From Dactylosporangium sucinum (GTDB lineage: Bacteria; Actinomycetota; Actinomycetes; Mycobacteriales; Micromonosporaceae): a DNA stretch of 64,000 bases. The translations under genes were made by a program, and so were the position numbers. Of this stretch, positions 51,219 through 59,621 are shown in pieces. The stretch is taken from contig NZ_BMPI01000029.1 of NCBI RefSeq assembly GCF_014647515.1, forward strand, positions 1-64,000, in the 5' to 3' direction. A model generated the notes under the pieces. It had not been told where the DNA came from, made no database searches, and was given only the letters and a program-made list of their open reading frames with translations. Numbering within the stretch: the first letter of the stretch is position 1; each line of letters opens with the position of its first letter.

Positions 51219-52040
51219 ATGCGCTCGGGATGCATTCAGGCCGCGGTGCGCGCGGCTGCCGTCGTGGTCGGTATGGCCGCTGCCGTCGTGGTCGGGCCGG
51301 CCGCGCCCGCCGCGGCGGCCACCGGGGTCGGGCCCGGCGGGCAGCGGCTGACCGTGGCGAAGACCGCCGGCCTCGCCCCGGCCGGCGAGGCGGTCACCGT
51401 GTCGGGCTCCGGGTATGACGTCACCAAGGGCATCTACGTCGCCTTCTGCGTCGACAACGGGCCCGGCCAGGCGCCGAGCCCGTGCGGCGGTGGCATCGAC
51501 ACGACCGGGAGCAGCGGCTCCTCGTACTGGATCTCGTCGAACCCGCCGGCATACGGCAAGGGGCTCGCCATCCCGTACGGCCCGGGCGGCACGTTCCGGG
51601 TCGAGCTCAAGGTCGCCGCCGCGCTCGCCGAGGGCGTCGACTGCCGGTCGGCCCGGTGCGCCGTGGCGACCCGGGCCGACCACACCCGGACCAGCGACCG
51701 CAGCCAGGACGTGCGGGTGCCGGTCACGTTCGCCGCCGCGGGAGCGCCCGCCCCGACCCGGACGACCGCGGCCGCCGCGCCTCCGGCGGGCGGGGGCAGC
51801 GGCCCGGCCGTGCCCGCCGCGACGAGTGGGGGAGCCGGTGCGCCGGTGGCCGGGGCGCTGCCGCCCGCCGGGAGCGCCGGCCCGGCCAGCCCGGGCGACC
51901 TCACCCTGACCAGGATCAGCGCGAGCCAGTCGGCCAACCGCTGGTGGACGGGCGTCACCGCCGCCGTCGTCCTCGGCCTGGTCACCCTCGCCGTCCGCGG
52001 CGTCGTTCGCCGTCGCCCTGCCCGGAAGGCCGCGTCATGA
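51219..52040 (+). CDS. Secreted protein of haem-uptake loci, neocarzinostatin-like fold
   Basis: The 273-residue protein has a signal peptide (to about residue 34), a beta-sandwich domain with LTVAKTAGLAPAGEAVTVSG, KGIYVAFCVDNGPGQAPSPC, GKGLAIPYGPGGTFRVEL and VDCRSARCAVATRADHTRT (two disulfide pairs likely), a Pro/Ala/Gly-rich stalk of about 60 residues, and a C-terminal membrane helix followed by RRRPARK. The fold resembles neocarzinostatin-type Ig-like apoproteins. It is the first gene of the iron-box operon and overlaps hmuT (ATGA), so it is probably a membrane-tethered haem relay between the HtaA protein and HmuT. That role is inference. Confidence 0.82.
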   Translation: MRSGCIQAAVRAAAVVVGMAAAVVVGPAAPAAAATGVGPGGQRLTVAKTAGLAPAGEAVTVSGSGYDVTKGIYVAFCVDNGPGQAPSPCGGGIDTTGSSGSSYWISSNPPAYGKGLAIPYGPGGTFRVELKVAAALAEGVDCRSARCAVATRADHTRTSDRSQDVRVPVTFAAAGAPAPTRTTAAAAPPAGGGSGPAVPAATSGGAGAPVAGALPPAGSAGPASPGDLTLTRISASQSANRWWTGVTAAVVLGLVTLAVRGVVRRRPARKAAS

Positions 52041-53056
52041 ACCGCCTGACCCTCGCCACGGCCGCGCTGCTCGCGCTGTCCACACTGGCCGGTTGTGCCG
52101 GGCAGACCACCACCCTCGGCGACCCGCAGGCCGCGGGCACCGGCGGATGCGGGCCGGTCACCGCCACCCTCGACACCGCCGACGTCACCCCGCTCGCCGA
52201 CCGGCCGCAGCCCGCGCTGCCGGTCACCGTCGACTCCGCCGACGGGCAGCGGGTCACCGTCACCGACGTGAGCCGGATCCTGCCGGTCAACCTGTACGGG
52301 TCGATCGCCGAGATCGTGTTCAGTCTCGGGCTCGGGGACCGGGTCGTCGGGCGGGACACCTCCACCACGTTCCCCGCGGCCGCGCACCTGCCGCTCGTGA
52401 CGCCCAGCGGGCACGACCTGTCGGCCGAGGGCATCCTGCGGCTCGACCCGACCGTCGTCGTCACCGACCGGAGCATCGGTCCGGCCGAGGTCATCGCCCA
52501 GCTGCGCCGGTCCGGGATCCCCGTGGTGTTCGTCGACGACCAGCAGACCCTCTCCGGCGTGTCCGCGCACATCCGCCAGGTCGCCGCCGCGCTCGGTGTG
52601 CCGGGCGCCGGCGAGCAGCTCGTCCGGCGGGTCGAGGCCGACGTCGCGGCCGCCCGGGTCGCGCCGGCGGGCCGGCCGCTGCGGGTCGCGTTCCTGTACG
52701 TGCGGGGGGCCGCGGGCGTGTACCTCATGGGCGGCAAGGGCGCCGGCTCCGACGCCATGATCGAGGCCATCGGCGCCCAGGACGCCGGCACCGCGATCGG
52801 GCTGTCCGGGTTCCGCCCACTGACCAGCGAGGGCCTCATCAACGCCGCGCCCGACGTCATTCTCGTGATGACCGAGGGGCTGCAGTCGGTCGGCGGCGTC
52901 GACGGCCTGCTGCGGATGCCGGGCGTCGCCCAGACCCCGGCCGGGGAGCGCCGCCGGATCGTCGACATGGCCGACGGCGTCCTGCTGAGCTTCGGTCCCC
53001 GCGTCGGCGAGGCCGTCCGCGCCCTCGCCCGCGCCGTCACGGCGACCTGCCGATGA
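52037..53056 (+). CDS. hmuT: Haem ABC transporter substrate-binding lipoprotein HmuT
   Basis: The 339-residue lipoprotein has lipobox LAGC with lipidated C20 and a two-lobe periplasmic-binding fold of the TroA/FecB-like haem group: GSIAEIVFSLGLGDRVVGRD, EGILRLDPTVVVTD and GGKGAGSDAMIEAIGAQDAG are family blocks. It would receive haem from surface proteins and pass it to HmuU. Its ATG overlaps the stop of the preceding secreted protein and its own stop overlaps hmuU (both ATGA). Expression is under the 51198 iron box. Confidence 0.92.
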   Translation: MNRLTLATAALLALSTLAGCAGQTTTLGDPQAAGTGGCGPVTATLDTADVTPLADRPQPALPVTVDSADGQRVTVTDVSRILPVNLYGSIAEIVFSLGLGDRVVGRDTSTTFPAAAHLPLVTPSGHDLSAEGILRLDPTVVVTDRSIGPAEVIAQLRRSGIPVVFVDDQQTLSGVSAHIRQVAAALGVPGAGEQLVRRVEADVAAARVAPAGRPLRVAFLYVRGAAGVYLMGGKGAGSDAMIEAIGAQDAGTAIGLSGFRPLTSEGLINAAPDVILVMTEGLQSVGGVDGLLRMPGVAQTPAGERRRIVDMADGVLLSFGPRVGEAVRALARAVTATCR

Positions 53057-54120
53057 TCGAGGCACCGGCGGTACCACCGGGAAGAACCACCGCCAGGAAC
53101 ACGTTCGTGGTCGCCGGCCTCGCCGTCGCGCTCGTCGTGCTGTGCCTGGTCGCGGCCGGGACCGGGCAGGTGCGGGTGCCCCCGGCCGAGGTGCTGGGGT
53201 CGCTGCTGCACCGGCTCGGCATCCCCGCCGGCCCGACCCCCAGCGCCGTGCAGGGCGACAACGCGCTGTGGTTCGTGCGGTTCCCGCGGGTCGCGCTCGG
53301 CGTGCTCGTCGGGATGGCGCTCGGCTGCGCCGGGGCGCTCATGCAGGGGCTGTCCGGCAACCCGCTCGCCGAGCCGGCGATCATCGGCGTGTCGTCGGGC
53401 GCGGCGGTCGGGGCCGGGGCCGCGATCGTCACCGGGATCAGCCTGTTCGGCAACTGGACCGTCGCGGCCTGCGCGTTCGCGGGCGGGCTGCTGACGGCGC
53501 TGCTCGTGTACGGGCTGGCGCAGTCCGGCGGCCGGGCCGAGGTGGTGACCGTGGTCCTGACCGGCATCGCGGTCAACGCGGCGGCCGGCGCCGTGCTCGG
53601 CCTGCTCATGTTCCTCACCGACGACGACGGGGTGCGGGCCATCGCGTTCTGGAACCTCGGCAGCCTCGCCCAGGCCAGCTGGCCCGCGGTCGCCGTCGTT
53701 GCGCCGTGCGTGGCCGTCGGCCTGGCCGGGGCGGCGGCCGGCGCGCGCGGGCTCGACCTGCTCGCGCTCGGCGAGCGGCCGGCCCGGCACCTCGGCGTCG
53801 ACGTCGAACGGCTCCGCCTCGGCCTCATCGTGGTCACGGCGCTGCTCACCGCCGGCGCGGTGGCGTTCACCGGGATCATCAGCTTCATCGGCCTCGTCGT
53901 GCCGCACCTGGTCCGGATGGTGACCGGGCCGGGCCACCGGGTCGTGCTGCCGGCCAGCGCGCTCGGCGGCGCGATCGTGCTCGTCGGCGGCGACCTCGCC
54001 GCCCGCACGATCGTCGACTACCAGGAGCTGCCGCTGGGCGTGCTCACCGCGCTGGTCGGCGGGCCGTGCTTCTTCTGGCTGCTGCGCCGCACCCGCACCC
54101 GGTCGGGCGGTTGGCAATGA
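53053..54120 (+). CDS. hmuU: Haem ABC transporter permease HmuU
   Basis: The 355-residue FecCD-family permease has about ten membrane helices. Characteristic segments are LWFVRFPRVALGVLVGMALG, GALMQGLSGNPLAEPAIIGV, the FWNLGSLAQASW turn, the coupling-helix region LGVDVERLRLGLI and FTGIISFIGLVVPHLVRM. It forms the haem channel with HmuT; the matching ATPase gene, hmuV, is encoded on the opposite strand just downstream instead of in this operon. The 3' end lies 4 bp from that of the convergent DUF2470 gene. Confidence 0.93.
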   Translation: MIEAPAVPPGRTTARNTFVVAGLAVALVVLCLVAAGTGQVRVPPAEVLGSLLHRLGIPAGPTPSAVQGDNALWFVRFPRVALGVLVGMALGCAGALMQGLSGNPLAEPAIIGVSSGAAVGAGAAIVTGISLFGNWTVAACAFAGGLLTALLVYGLAQSGGRAEVVTVVLTGIAVNAAAGAVLGLLMFLTDDDGVRAIAFWNLGSLAQASWPAVAVVAPCVAVGLAGAAAGARGLDLLALGERPARHLGVDVERLRLGLIVVTALLTAGAVAFTGIISFIGLVVPHLVRMVTGPGHRVVLPASALGGAIVLVGGDLAARTIVDYQELPLGVLTALVGGPCFFWLLRRTRTRSGGWQ

Positions 54121-54124
54121 GTGC

Positions 54125-54424
54125 CTAGGACCGCGCCGGCACGCCGAGCGCCGCGCACGCCTCGCGGTACATGCGCACGACCTCGGGGCGGACCTCGGCG
54201 CGCTCGGTCAGCGGCCGGCTGAACGGCACCCGCACCGGCACGTCCCGCCCGTCGACGACGGCGGTGAAGTCGATGCCGTCGCCGTCCATGCCGGTCATCG
54301 CCGCCGCGGTCGCGTCCGGCCGCCCGCCGAGCGTCCGGCAGATCAGCAGGCTGTCCTCGGCGTGGTCGTCGTTCATGTGCCGGCGTACCGCGGCGACGAT
54401 CTCGTCGGTGAACGGCTGTGCCAT
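54125..54424 (-). CDS. DUF2470 haem-utilisation family protein
   Basis: The 99-residue protein is a stand-alone DUF2470 domain. It has FTDEIVAAVRRHMNDDHAED, with His residues at the position that binds haem iron in HugZ-type proteins, followed by AAMTGMDGDGIDFTAVVDGR and VPFSRPLTERAEVRPEVVRM. It starts 2 bp after hmuV stops, so it is the third gene of the haem oxygenase operon. It probably binds haem or assists its breakdown; catalytic activity of the short form is not established. Confidence 0.9.
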   Translation of the reverse strand: MAQPFTDEIVAAVRRHMNDDHAEDSLLICRTLGGRPDATAAAMTGMDGDGIDFTAVVDGRDVPVRVPFSRPLTERAEVRPEVVRMYREACAALGVPARS

Positions 54425-54426
54425 GC

Positions 54427-55230
54427 TCAGCTCCTTCTCGGCAGGACCAGCGGGGTGCCCGTGCGCGGGTGCGGGAGCACCTCGATCTCGTGCTGGTAGA
54501 CGTCGGTCAGCAGGTCCGGTGTGAACACCTCGGCCGGCGGTCCGTCGGCGACGACGCGGCCGCCGGACAGGACCATCACGCGATCGGCGTGCGCCGCCGC
54601 GAGACCGAGATCATGCAGTACCACCAGGATCGCATCACCCTCGGTGGCGCGCTCCCGGGCGATGCGCAGGACCAGCTCCTGATGGTGCAGGTCGAGCGCC
54701 GCGGTCGGCTCGTCGAGCAGCAGGACGCCCGTGCGCTGGGCCAGCACGCGCGCCAGGGCCACCCGGGCCCGCTCGCCGCCGGACAGCGCCAGGAACGACC
54801 GGGTGGCCAGGTGCGCGACGCCGGTCGCCGCCATGGCGCCGGCCACGATGTCCTCGCCCTCGTCGGGCCAGGGCGCGCGGCCCATCCGGACCACGTCGAC
54901 AACCGGGAACGGGAACGACAGCAGGTGGTGCTGCGGCAGCACGGCCCGGCGCATCGCCAGCTCGACCGGGGTCCAGTCGCCGAGCGGCCGGCCGTCGACC
55001 GTCACCTCGCCCCGGTCCGGTCCGAGGTCGCCGGCGAGCACCGACAGCAGCGTGGACTTGCCGGCGCCGTTCGGCCCGACCAGGGCGAGCACCTCGCCCG
55101 CGGTCATCGTCGCGTCGACGTCGGCGAGCACCGGCCGGCCGTTGCGGCGCTTGTCCAGGCCGGTGCCGCTGACCGCCACCGCGCCCTTGGCGCGCGGCCC
55201 GGGCGGGCGCGGGCCGCGGCCGAGCCTCAC
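54427..55230 (-). CDS. hmuV: Haem ABC transporter ATP-binding protein HmuV
   Basis: The 267-residue ATPase has Walker A GPNGAGKST (52-60), Q-loop in VLPQHHLLSFPFPVVDVV, signature LSGGERARVALARVL, Walker B LLLDEPTAALD and switch VLHDLGLAAAHAD, the arrangement of haem/siderophore importers. GTG 55230 overlaps the stop of the haem oxygenase gene (GTGA). It must pair with HmuU, whose gene converges from the other strand, and iron control comes from the box upstream of the oxygenase. Confidence 0.92.
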   Translation of the reverse strand: MRLGRGPRPPGPRAKGAVAVSGTGLDKRRNGRPVLADVDATMTAGEVLALVGPNGAGKSTLLSVLAGDLGPDRGEVTVDGRPLGDWTPVELAMRRAVLPQHHLLSFPFPVVDVVRMGRAPWPDEGEDIVAGAMAATGVAHLATRSFLALSGGERARVALARVLAQRTGVLLLDEPTAALDLHHQELVLRIARERATEGDAILVVLHDLGLAAAHADRVMVLSGGRVVADGPPAEVFTPDLLTDVYQHEIEVLPHPRTGTPLVLPRRS

Positions 55231-55874
55231 GCGGCCTGCCCGGCGGCGTGGTCGCGGCCGAGGTCGGTGAGCACGTCGATGTTCAGCTGGTAGGCGACGA
55301 GGACCTCGTCGAGGATGCGGCGGCGCTCGTCGGGGTCCCAGGGCGCGGTGTCGAGCGCCTCCCGGTAGCCCGTCTTGAACGCGGCCGGGCTGCCGATGCC
55401 GTCGAAGACGTAGAAGCCGGTCGCGGTGGTGCCGTAGTGGCGGCGGACGGCGGCGGCGATGTACTGCCCGCCCGACAGGTCCCCGAGGTAGCGGGTGTAG
55501 TGGTGGGCCACGAACCCGCCGGGCCACGCGAAGCACACCTCCCGCAGCCGCTCGGCGTACCGTGTCGTGGCCGGGCTCGGCTCGATCCGGCGCTGCCAGT
55601 CGTCGCCGAGCAGCGTGCGCAGGTCGCTCTCCAGCGCCGGCAGCCGGGTCAGTCCATCGTGGACGAACGGCCGGGCGACCGGGTCGTGCCGCATGACGGC
55701 GGCGGCCTCTTCGAGCACACTGTAGATGTGGTGGTGCTGCGCGACCATGGCGGCGTAGCCGGCGAGCGGCAGGGCGCCGGTGACGAGCCGCCCGAGGAAC
55801 GCGGCCTGTTCCGCGTCCCGGTGCCGTCCTTCGGTACTGCGCCGCACGGCCGCCGAGAACAGTTCCTCCACCAC
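55227..55874 (-). CDS. hmuO: Haem oxygenase (biliverdin-producing)
   Basis: The 215-residue cytosolic enzyme cleaves haem to biliverdin, CO and iron using reduced ferredoxin or NAD(P)H. The proximal iron ligand is H18 (GRHRDAEQAAF), and the distal helix motif YLGDLSGGQYIAAAV is intact, as are QHHHIYSVLEEAA and the final FKTGYREALDT. Length matches HmuO. GTG 55874 (with a second GTG at 55871) is preceded by AGGAGGG. An iron box lies 24 bp upstream. It is the first gene of the operon with hmuV and the DUF2470 gene. Confidence 0.94.
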   Translation of the reverse strand: MVEELFSAAVRRSTEGRHRDAEQAAFLGRLVTGALPLAGYAAMVAQHHHIYSVLEEAAAVMRHDPVARPFVHDGLTRLPALESDLRTLLGDDWQRRIEPSPATTRYAERLREVCFAWPGGFVAHHYTRYLGDLSGGQYIAAAVRRHYGTTATGFYVFDGIGSPAAFKTGYREALDTAPWDPDERRRILDEVLVAYQLNIDVLTDLGRDHAAGQAA

Positions 55875-55897
55875 GGGGTGCCCTCCTGCCTCTTGAG

Positions 55898-55916
55898 TAA
55901 GGTGAGGCTACCCTAA
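55898..55916. promoter_or_regulatory. IdeR/DmdR-type iron box upstream of the haem oxygenase operon
   Basis: On the minus strand the 19-mer TTAGGGTAGCCTCACCTTA matches 16 of 19 consensus positions. It lies between the haem oxygenase start and the divergent gene at 55959, so it could affect both. Confidence 0.85.
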
Positions 55917-55958
55917 TCTCCGGCCCGAGTGAAGATCGCCGAGTGGTACCGTCCGCGC

Positions 55959-56807
55959 ATGTTTTCGAATGAGACCGCCCGGGCCGTCGCGGAGGGCTAC
56001 GAGGCCTTCGAGGCCGAGGACTGGCCGCAGGCCGGCGACCGGCTCGCCGCCGCCGCGGCCAGGCTCGCGGGCAAGCGGGCGAAGGCGGTCTGGTTCGACG
56101 CCGCGCTCGCGTACAAGTTCGCCCGCGACTGGCCCCGCGCGTACGAGACCGGCAAGATCGCGGTGACCCACGTGCGGCGCGGCGAGTCGGAGCCCGCGTT
56201 CTGGAACCTCGGCACCGCCGCGACCGTGCTGCGCGACTGGGACACCGCCCGCGACTGCTGGGCCGGCTACGGGCTGCCGGAGTTCCCGGGCACCGGCCAG
56301 ATCGACGCCGAGCTGGGCCCGGCCTGCGTCCGCCTGAGCGGTGTCGAGGAGGTCGTCTGGGCGATGCGCCTCTGCCCGACCCGGGCCCGCGTGATCAACG
56401 TCCCGTTCGACCCGACCCGTCGCTTCGGCGAGGTCGTCGTCCACGACGGCGCCCCGAGCGGCGAGCGCACGTACGGCGAGGTGACGGTGCCCGTCTTCGA
56501 CGAGGTGGCGCTGTTCGAGCCGTCGGACATCGCCACGCTGTCCGTGCTGGTCACCGCCGGACCGGGCGACCTCGAACCGCTGGCGGAGTCCTTCGCCCGC
56601 CGGCAGCTGGGCTTCGAGATCCTGGCGAGCCGCGTCGACCTGTGCGCGTGCTGCAGCCGCTCGTCCGTCCAGCAGGAGCGCGGCGAGTACGGCGGCGAGC
56701 AGCGGCTCTTCCTCGGGGCCCCGGCCGACGAGGCCCGGGCACTCCTGGACGCCTGGACGGGGCATGCCCCCGCGGCGCGCTCGTGGACCAACCTGCACCC
56801 GGCTTAA
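55959..56807 (+). CDS. TPR-like protein of unknown function
   Basis: The 282-residue cytosolic protein has an N-terminal TPR-like helical part (AVAEGYEAFEAEDWPQAGDR, AVWFDAALAYKFARDWPRAY, AFWNLGTAATVLRDWDTARD) and a beta-rich second half (ARVINVPFDPTRRFGEVVVH, then RTYGEVTVPVFDEVALFEPS). A Cys cluster DLCACCSRSS lies near residue 227. I recognise the pattern from other actinobacterial genomes but know no function. ATG 55959 is chosen; GTG 55929 would add ten residues and overlap the region near the iron box. It is divergent from the haem oxygenase operon and may share its iron control. Confidence 0.75.
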   Translation: MFSNETARAVAEGYEAFEAEDWPQAGDRLAAAAARLAGKRAKAVWFDAALAYKFARDWPRAYETGKIAVTHVRRGESEPAFWNLGTAATVLRDWDTARDCWAGYGLPEFPGTGQIDAELGPACVRLSGVEEVVWAMRLCPTRARVINVPFDPTRRFGEVVVHDGAPSGERTYGEVTVPVFDEVALFEPSDIATLSVLVTAGPGDLEPLAESFARRQLGFEILASRVDLCACCSRSSVQQERGEYGGEQRLFLGAPADEARALLDAWTGHAPAARSWTNLHPA

Positions 56808-56817
56808 GGTGTTCGCG

Positions 56818-57038
56818 ATGGAGCACTTCACGCGGCCGGACGGGTTGCCGCCGGTCAACGGGTACAGTCACGCGAGCTCACCGTGTACCTCACCGACCTC
56901 GCGGACCTGCCCGTCTTCCGGGCGGTCCGGGACGAGTTCGTCGACCCGTCCCGGCCGCCGGCCAGCTCGCTGGTGCAGGTGAGCGGCCTGGTCCACCCGG
57001 CGTTCCGGGTGGAGGTCGACGCGCTCGCCGTGGGGTAG
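56818..57038 (+). pseudogene. ridA: RidA-family gene with central deletion and frameshift
   Basis: The ATG at 56818 starts a good RidA N-terminus (FTRPDGLPPVNGYSHA). The frame then fails, and in another frame the text resumes at once with the RidA C-terminal half (ELTVYLTDLADLPVFRAVRD, then PPASSLVQVSGLVHPAFRVE) to TAG 57038. About 60 residues, including the SGQ segment, are missing at the junction near 56873, and the loss is not a multiple of three. Intact RidA proteins (enamine/imine deaminases) are about 130 residues. The junction arginine and part of the active cleft remain but cannot form a protein. Confidence 0.85.
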
Positions 57039-57046
57039 GTGAGCGC

Positions 57047-58456
57047 TCAGGCGGGGACCGTCACCCGCTGGGCGTTCGTCGCGTTGCAGTCCCACAGCTG
57101 CAGTTGGGTGCCGTCAGTGGTACTGCTGGACGGATCATCGAGGCACCGGCCCGACTGCGGGTTGCGCAGCGCCTGGGTGGCCGCCACGTAGGTCCACTGC
57201 TGGGCACCCGTGCCGTTGCAGTCCCACAGCTGCAGCTTGGTGCCGTTGGCCGTGCCGCCCGACGCCGCGTCGAGGCACTTGCCCAGGGCGCGGAACGTGC
57301 CGTCGGACGAGCGGGTCCACTGCTGCGCCCCGGTGCCGTTGCAGGTCCAGATCTGGATGCGGGTACCGTTCGCGGTGCCCGACGCGCTGACGTCGACGCA
57401 CTTGCCGAGATTGACGAGGGTCACCGGCCCGGTGCTGCCGCCGCTGCCACCGTTGGTGAGCAGGAAGCGGTTGTTGGCGACGTTCCAGTGCGTGGCCAGA
57501 TACGACCCGGCCGGCGGGCTGGTGTTGAAGTAGTCGTTCTTGTTGCAGTCCAGCCGGTTGTCCTGCGCCTGGTCGCCGCAGACGATCCGGACCACGGTGC
57601 CGGGACCGTCGTTGTAGCACATGATGTCGTAGTCGTCGGTGCAGTGGCCGTAGGCGGTGTGGTTCGGCGAGCTGCTCATCACCGCGCCCATGGCGTGGGT
57701 GAGCTCGTGCGCGGCCGGGCCGGGCCCCCAGCAGCCGGAGTCGACCCGGCTGAAGCTGGCGCCCGAGTTGTTGCCGTTCTCCTGCCCCGGCCGGTCGTCC
57801 AGGTTCACGTACGCGACACCGCACAGGTTGGTGGCATCGACGTACATGAGATACTTGCGATCGGTCCGGTTGTATCCGAGGCTCTTGATCGCGTTGACCG
57901 AGTTGCCGAAGTCGGCGAGCGACGAGTTCGGGATCGCCACGTTGGCGACCGAGATCTGGCAGGCGCCGTCGGTGACGAACCGGATGTGCCGCACGCCGCC
58001 GGTCTGCGCCGCGCTGGCGCTGTAGATGTCGTCGACGCCGGCCGTCCAGGTGCGGATCGAGGCGAGATACTGGTTGTACCGGTCGGCGTTGCTGGCGCCG
58101 CGGATGTACAGGACCTGGACGCGGTAGCCGCTCTGCCCGTCGCCGTCGCACACGGTGGCGAGCGGCGCGGCGGCCGCCGCCGCGGACAGCGGTGCGACCG
58201 ACCGGCGCACGTCGAGCCCGGCGAAGGCGGCGTCGGGCCCGTGGGTGCACGCGCCGGGCACGGCCTTGACCTCCAGCAGGCCCTTGCAGCGGCCGGTGCC
58301 GGCCTTGAAGCCGTCGTACACGAGCCCGCGGGCGGGGTCGTCGGACGGCAGGCCTGGTTCGGCGGTGGCGGGCGCGACGCCGGTGCCGAGGGCGAACAGG
58401 ACCGCGCCGAGCAGGACGATCAATGCTCGTCGCGGCCGAAGCGTGATGCGATACAT
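57047..58456 (-). CDS. Secreted metzincin-like protease with ricin-type lectin domain
   Basis: The 469-residue product has a signal peptide (RRALIVLLGAVLFALGTGVA), a propeptide-like and catalytic region with HELTHAMGAVM (about residue 248), downstream NHTAYGHCTDDYDIMCYND supplying the third His/Asp and a Met-turn (IMCY), and many paired cysteines. After a Gly/Ser linker (about residue 342) comes a C-terminal ricin B-type beta-trefoil with three QxW-type repeats (IQIWTCNGTGAQQW, LQLWDCNGTGAQQW, LQLWDCNATNAQRV). It is probably an extracellular zinc protease targeted to glycans. ATG 58456 starts at the signal peptide. An AT-rich region lies upstream. Confidence 0.88.
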   Translation of the reverse strand: MYRITLRPRRALIVLLGAVLFALGTGVAPATAEPGLPSDDPARGLVYDGFKAGTGRCKGLLEVKAVPGACTHGPDAAFAGLDVRRSVAPLSAAAAAAPLATVCDGDGQSGYRVQVLYIRGASNADRYNQYLASIRTWTAGVDDIYSASAAQTGGVRHIRFVTDGACQISVANVAIPNSSLADFGNSVNAIKSLGYNRTDRKYLMYVDATNLCGVAYVNLDDRPGQENGNNSGASFSRVDSGCWGPGPAAHELTHAMGAVMSSSPNHTAYGHCTDDYDIMCYNDGPGTVVRIVCGDQAQDNRLDCNKNDYFNTSPPAGSYLATHWNVANNRFLLTNGGSGGSTGPVTLVNLGKCVDVSASGTANGTRIQIWTCNGTGAQQWTRSSDGTFRALGKCLDAASGGTANGTKLQLWDCNGTGAQQWTYVAATQALRNPQSGRCLDDPSSSTTDGTQLQLWDCNATNAQRVTVPA

Positions 58457-58529
58457 GGACACACTCCCGTTGGCGGACGGGTCAGGAACGCCCAGTGTGT
58501 GCCACTCCCACTCCATCGAACAACGTCGA

Positions 58530-58562
58530 ACAGTCAATTGTTGAACTTTGTTTACTATTCGC
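58530..58562 (-). promoter_or_regulatory. AT-rich putative promoter of the secreted protease
   Basis: This is the only clearly AT-rich stretch in this part of the window. On the minus strand it contains TTCAACAATTGACTGTTCG with the -35-like TTGACT and repeated GTTC(G/A)A motifs. The exact start site cannot be assigned. Confidence 0.4.
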
Positions 58563-58600
58563 AGCCCGCGGTAGGTCCCCAGCCGTGGAGGTTGGCGACT

Positions 58601-59374
58601 TCAGTTCAAGAAGTCGTAGACGTTGTCGGTCGCCGGGACCGCGGCCGGCTCGGTGACGGGGGTGACCGCGTCGAACCCGGCGAACGTCAGCTCGAACGCC
58701 AGCTCCGGGTCGATCGAGGCGCCGTCGATGACGAACGCGGTCAGCCGCCGCTTGTCGTCGACGGTGGCCGTGAACGGGATCGACCTGGCCCGGTCGCCGG
58801 CCTGCTGCACGACCTTGGTCGGCGGCGCGAGCACGCTGTTGGTGGCCGTCATGTCCACGGTACCGCTGAAGTGCGTGGCATCGACGCGCTTGACGTCGCT
58901 GAGGCCGTCCCTGAACAGCTCGGTGACGCCGAACTCCGGCGCGCCGTTGCGGTCGACCGGCTTCAGCGCCGTGGCCTCGAGCCGCGACTGGTCGACGTGC
59001 GACCAGACCGTCGGGTTCAGGCCGAGCTCCTCGTTCAGCTCGGCGCCCATGTCGATCTTGACCCACAGGTCGGGGCTGACGACCGTGAACCCGATCGTGT
59101 ACCCGTGCTGCTCGGCGGTGTCGATCATCGTGATCGTGCCGGCCTTGCCGCCCGGGTCGACGGTGCCCGAGTTCATCGTCGACGTCCCCTGCTTGACGGC
59201 GAAGGTGTGGGCCGTCGTGTCGAGGGCATCGACGGCCGCCTTGAGCGCCAGGTCCGGTGGGGCCGGCGAGGCGCCGATCGCCTGCGCCGGCGAGCCGCCG
59301 CCCGCCTGCACGTCGCAGGCGACGACCCCGCCCGCGGCCAGGACGAGTGCGAGCAGCACGGTCACGCGTTTCAT
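58601..59374 (-). CDS. Lipoprotein, LppX/LprG-like
   Basis: The 257-residue product has a lipoprotein signal ending VVAC with lipidated C20. The mature domain (AAVDALDTTAHTFAVKQGTS, TITMIDTAEQHGYTIGFTVV, HFSGTVDMTATNSVLAPP, FTATVDDKRRLTAFVIDGAS) alternates long strands with one helix in the way of LppX/LprAFG-type half-barrel lipoproteins that carry hydrophobic lipids. The first ATG in the frame (59461) would add residues without a signal sequence, so 59374 is used. No partner transporter is adjacent. The lipid-carrier role is inferred from fold resemblance only. Confidence 0.82.
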   Translation of the reverse strand: MKRVTVLLALVLAAGGVVACDVQAGGGSPAQAIGASPAPPDLALKAAVDALDTTAHTFAVKQGTSTMNSGTVDPGGKAGTITMIDTAEQHGYTIGFTVVSPDLWVKIDMGAELNEELGLNPTVWSHVDQSRLEATALKPVDRNGAPEFGVTELFRDGLSDVKRVDATHFSGTVDMTATNSVLAPPTKVVQQAGDRARSIPFTATVDDKRRLTAFVIDGASIDPELAFELTFAGFDAVTPVTEPAAVPATDNVYDFLN

Positions 59375-59621
59375 GTGCAACTGTCCTCCGAAGCGAACTG
59401 CGCCCCGGTCCCGGGGCGGTCGCTCCCACGCTGCCGCCTCCCGCGTGCAGCGCGCGTGCAACCGGCGCGCGGCGGTCTCGGACCCCGGCCGAGGCGCTCA
59501 TCGCGATCGACGACCGCCGCCGACCCGGCCCATGATGGGATGGGCGCCGTGATGATCGGGACGGTCGATGGCCGACCGGTGGGCGCGCGCCCGGAGCGAG
59601 CTGTCTGGACGGGGAGGCACG

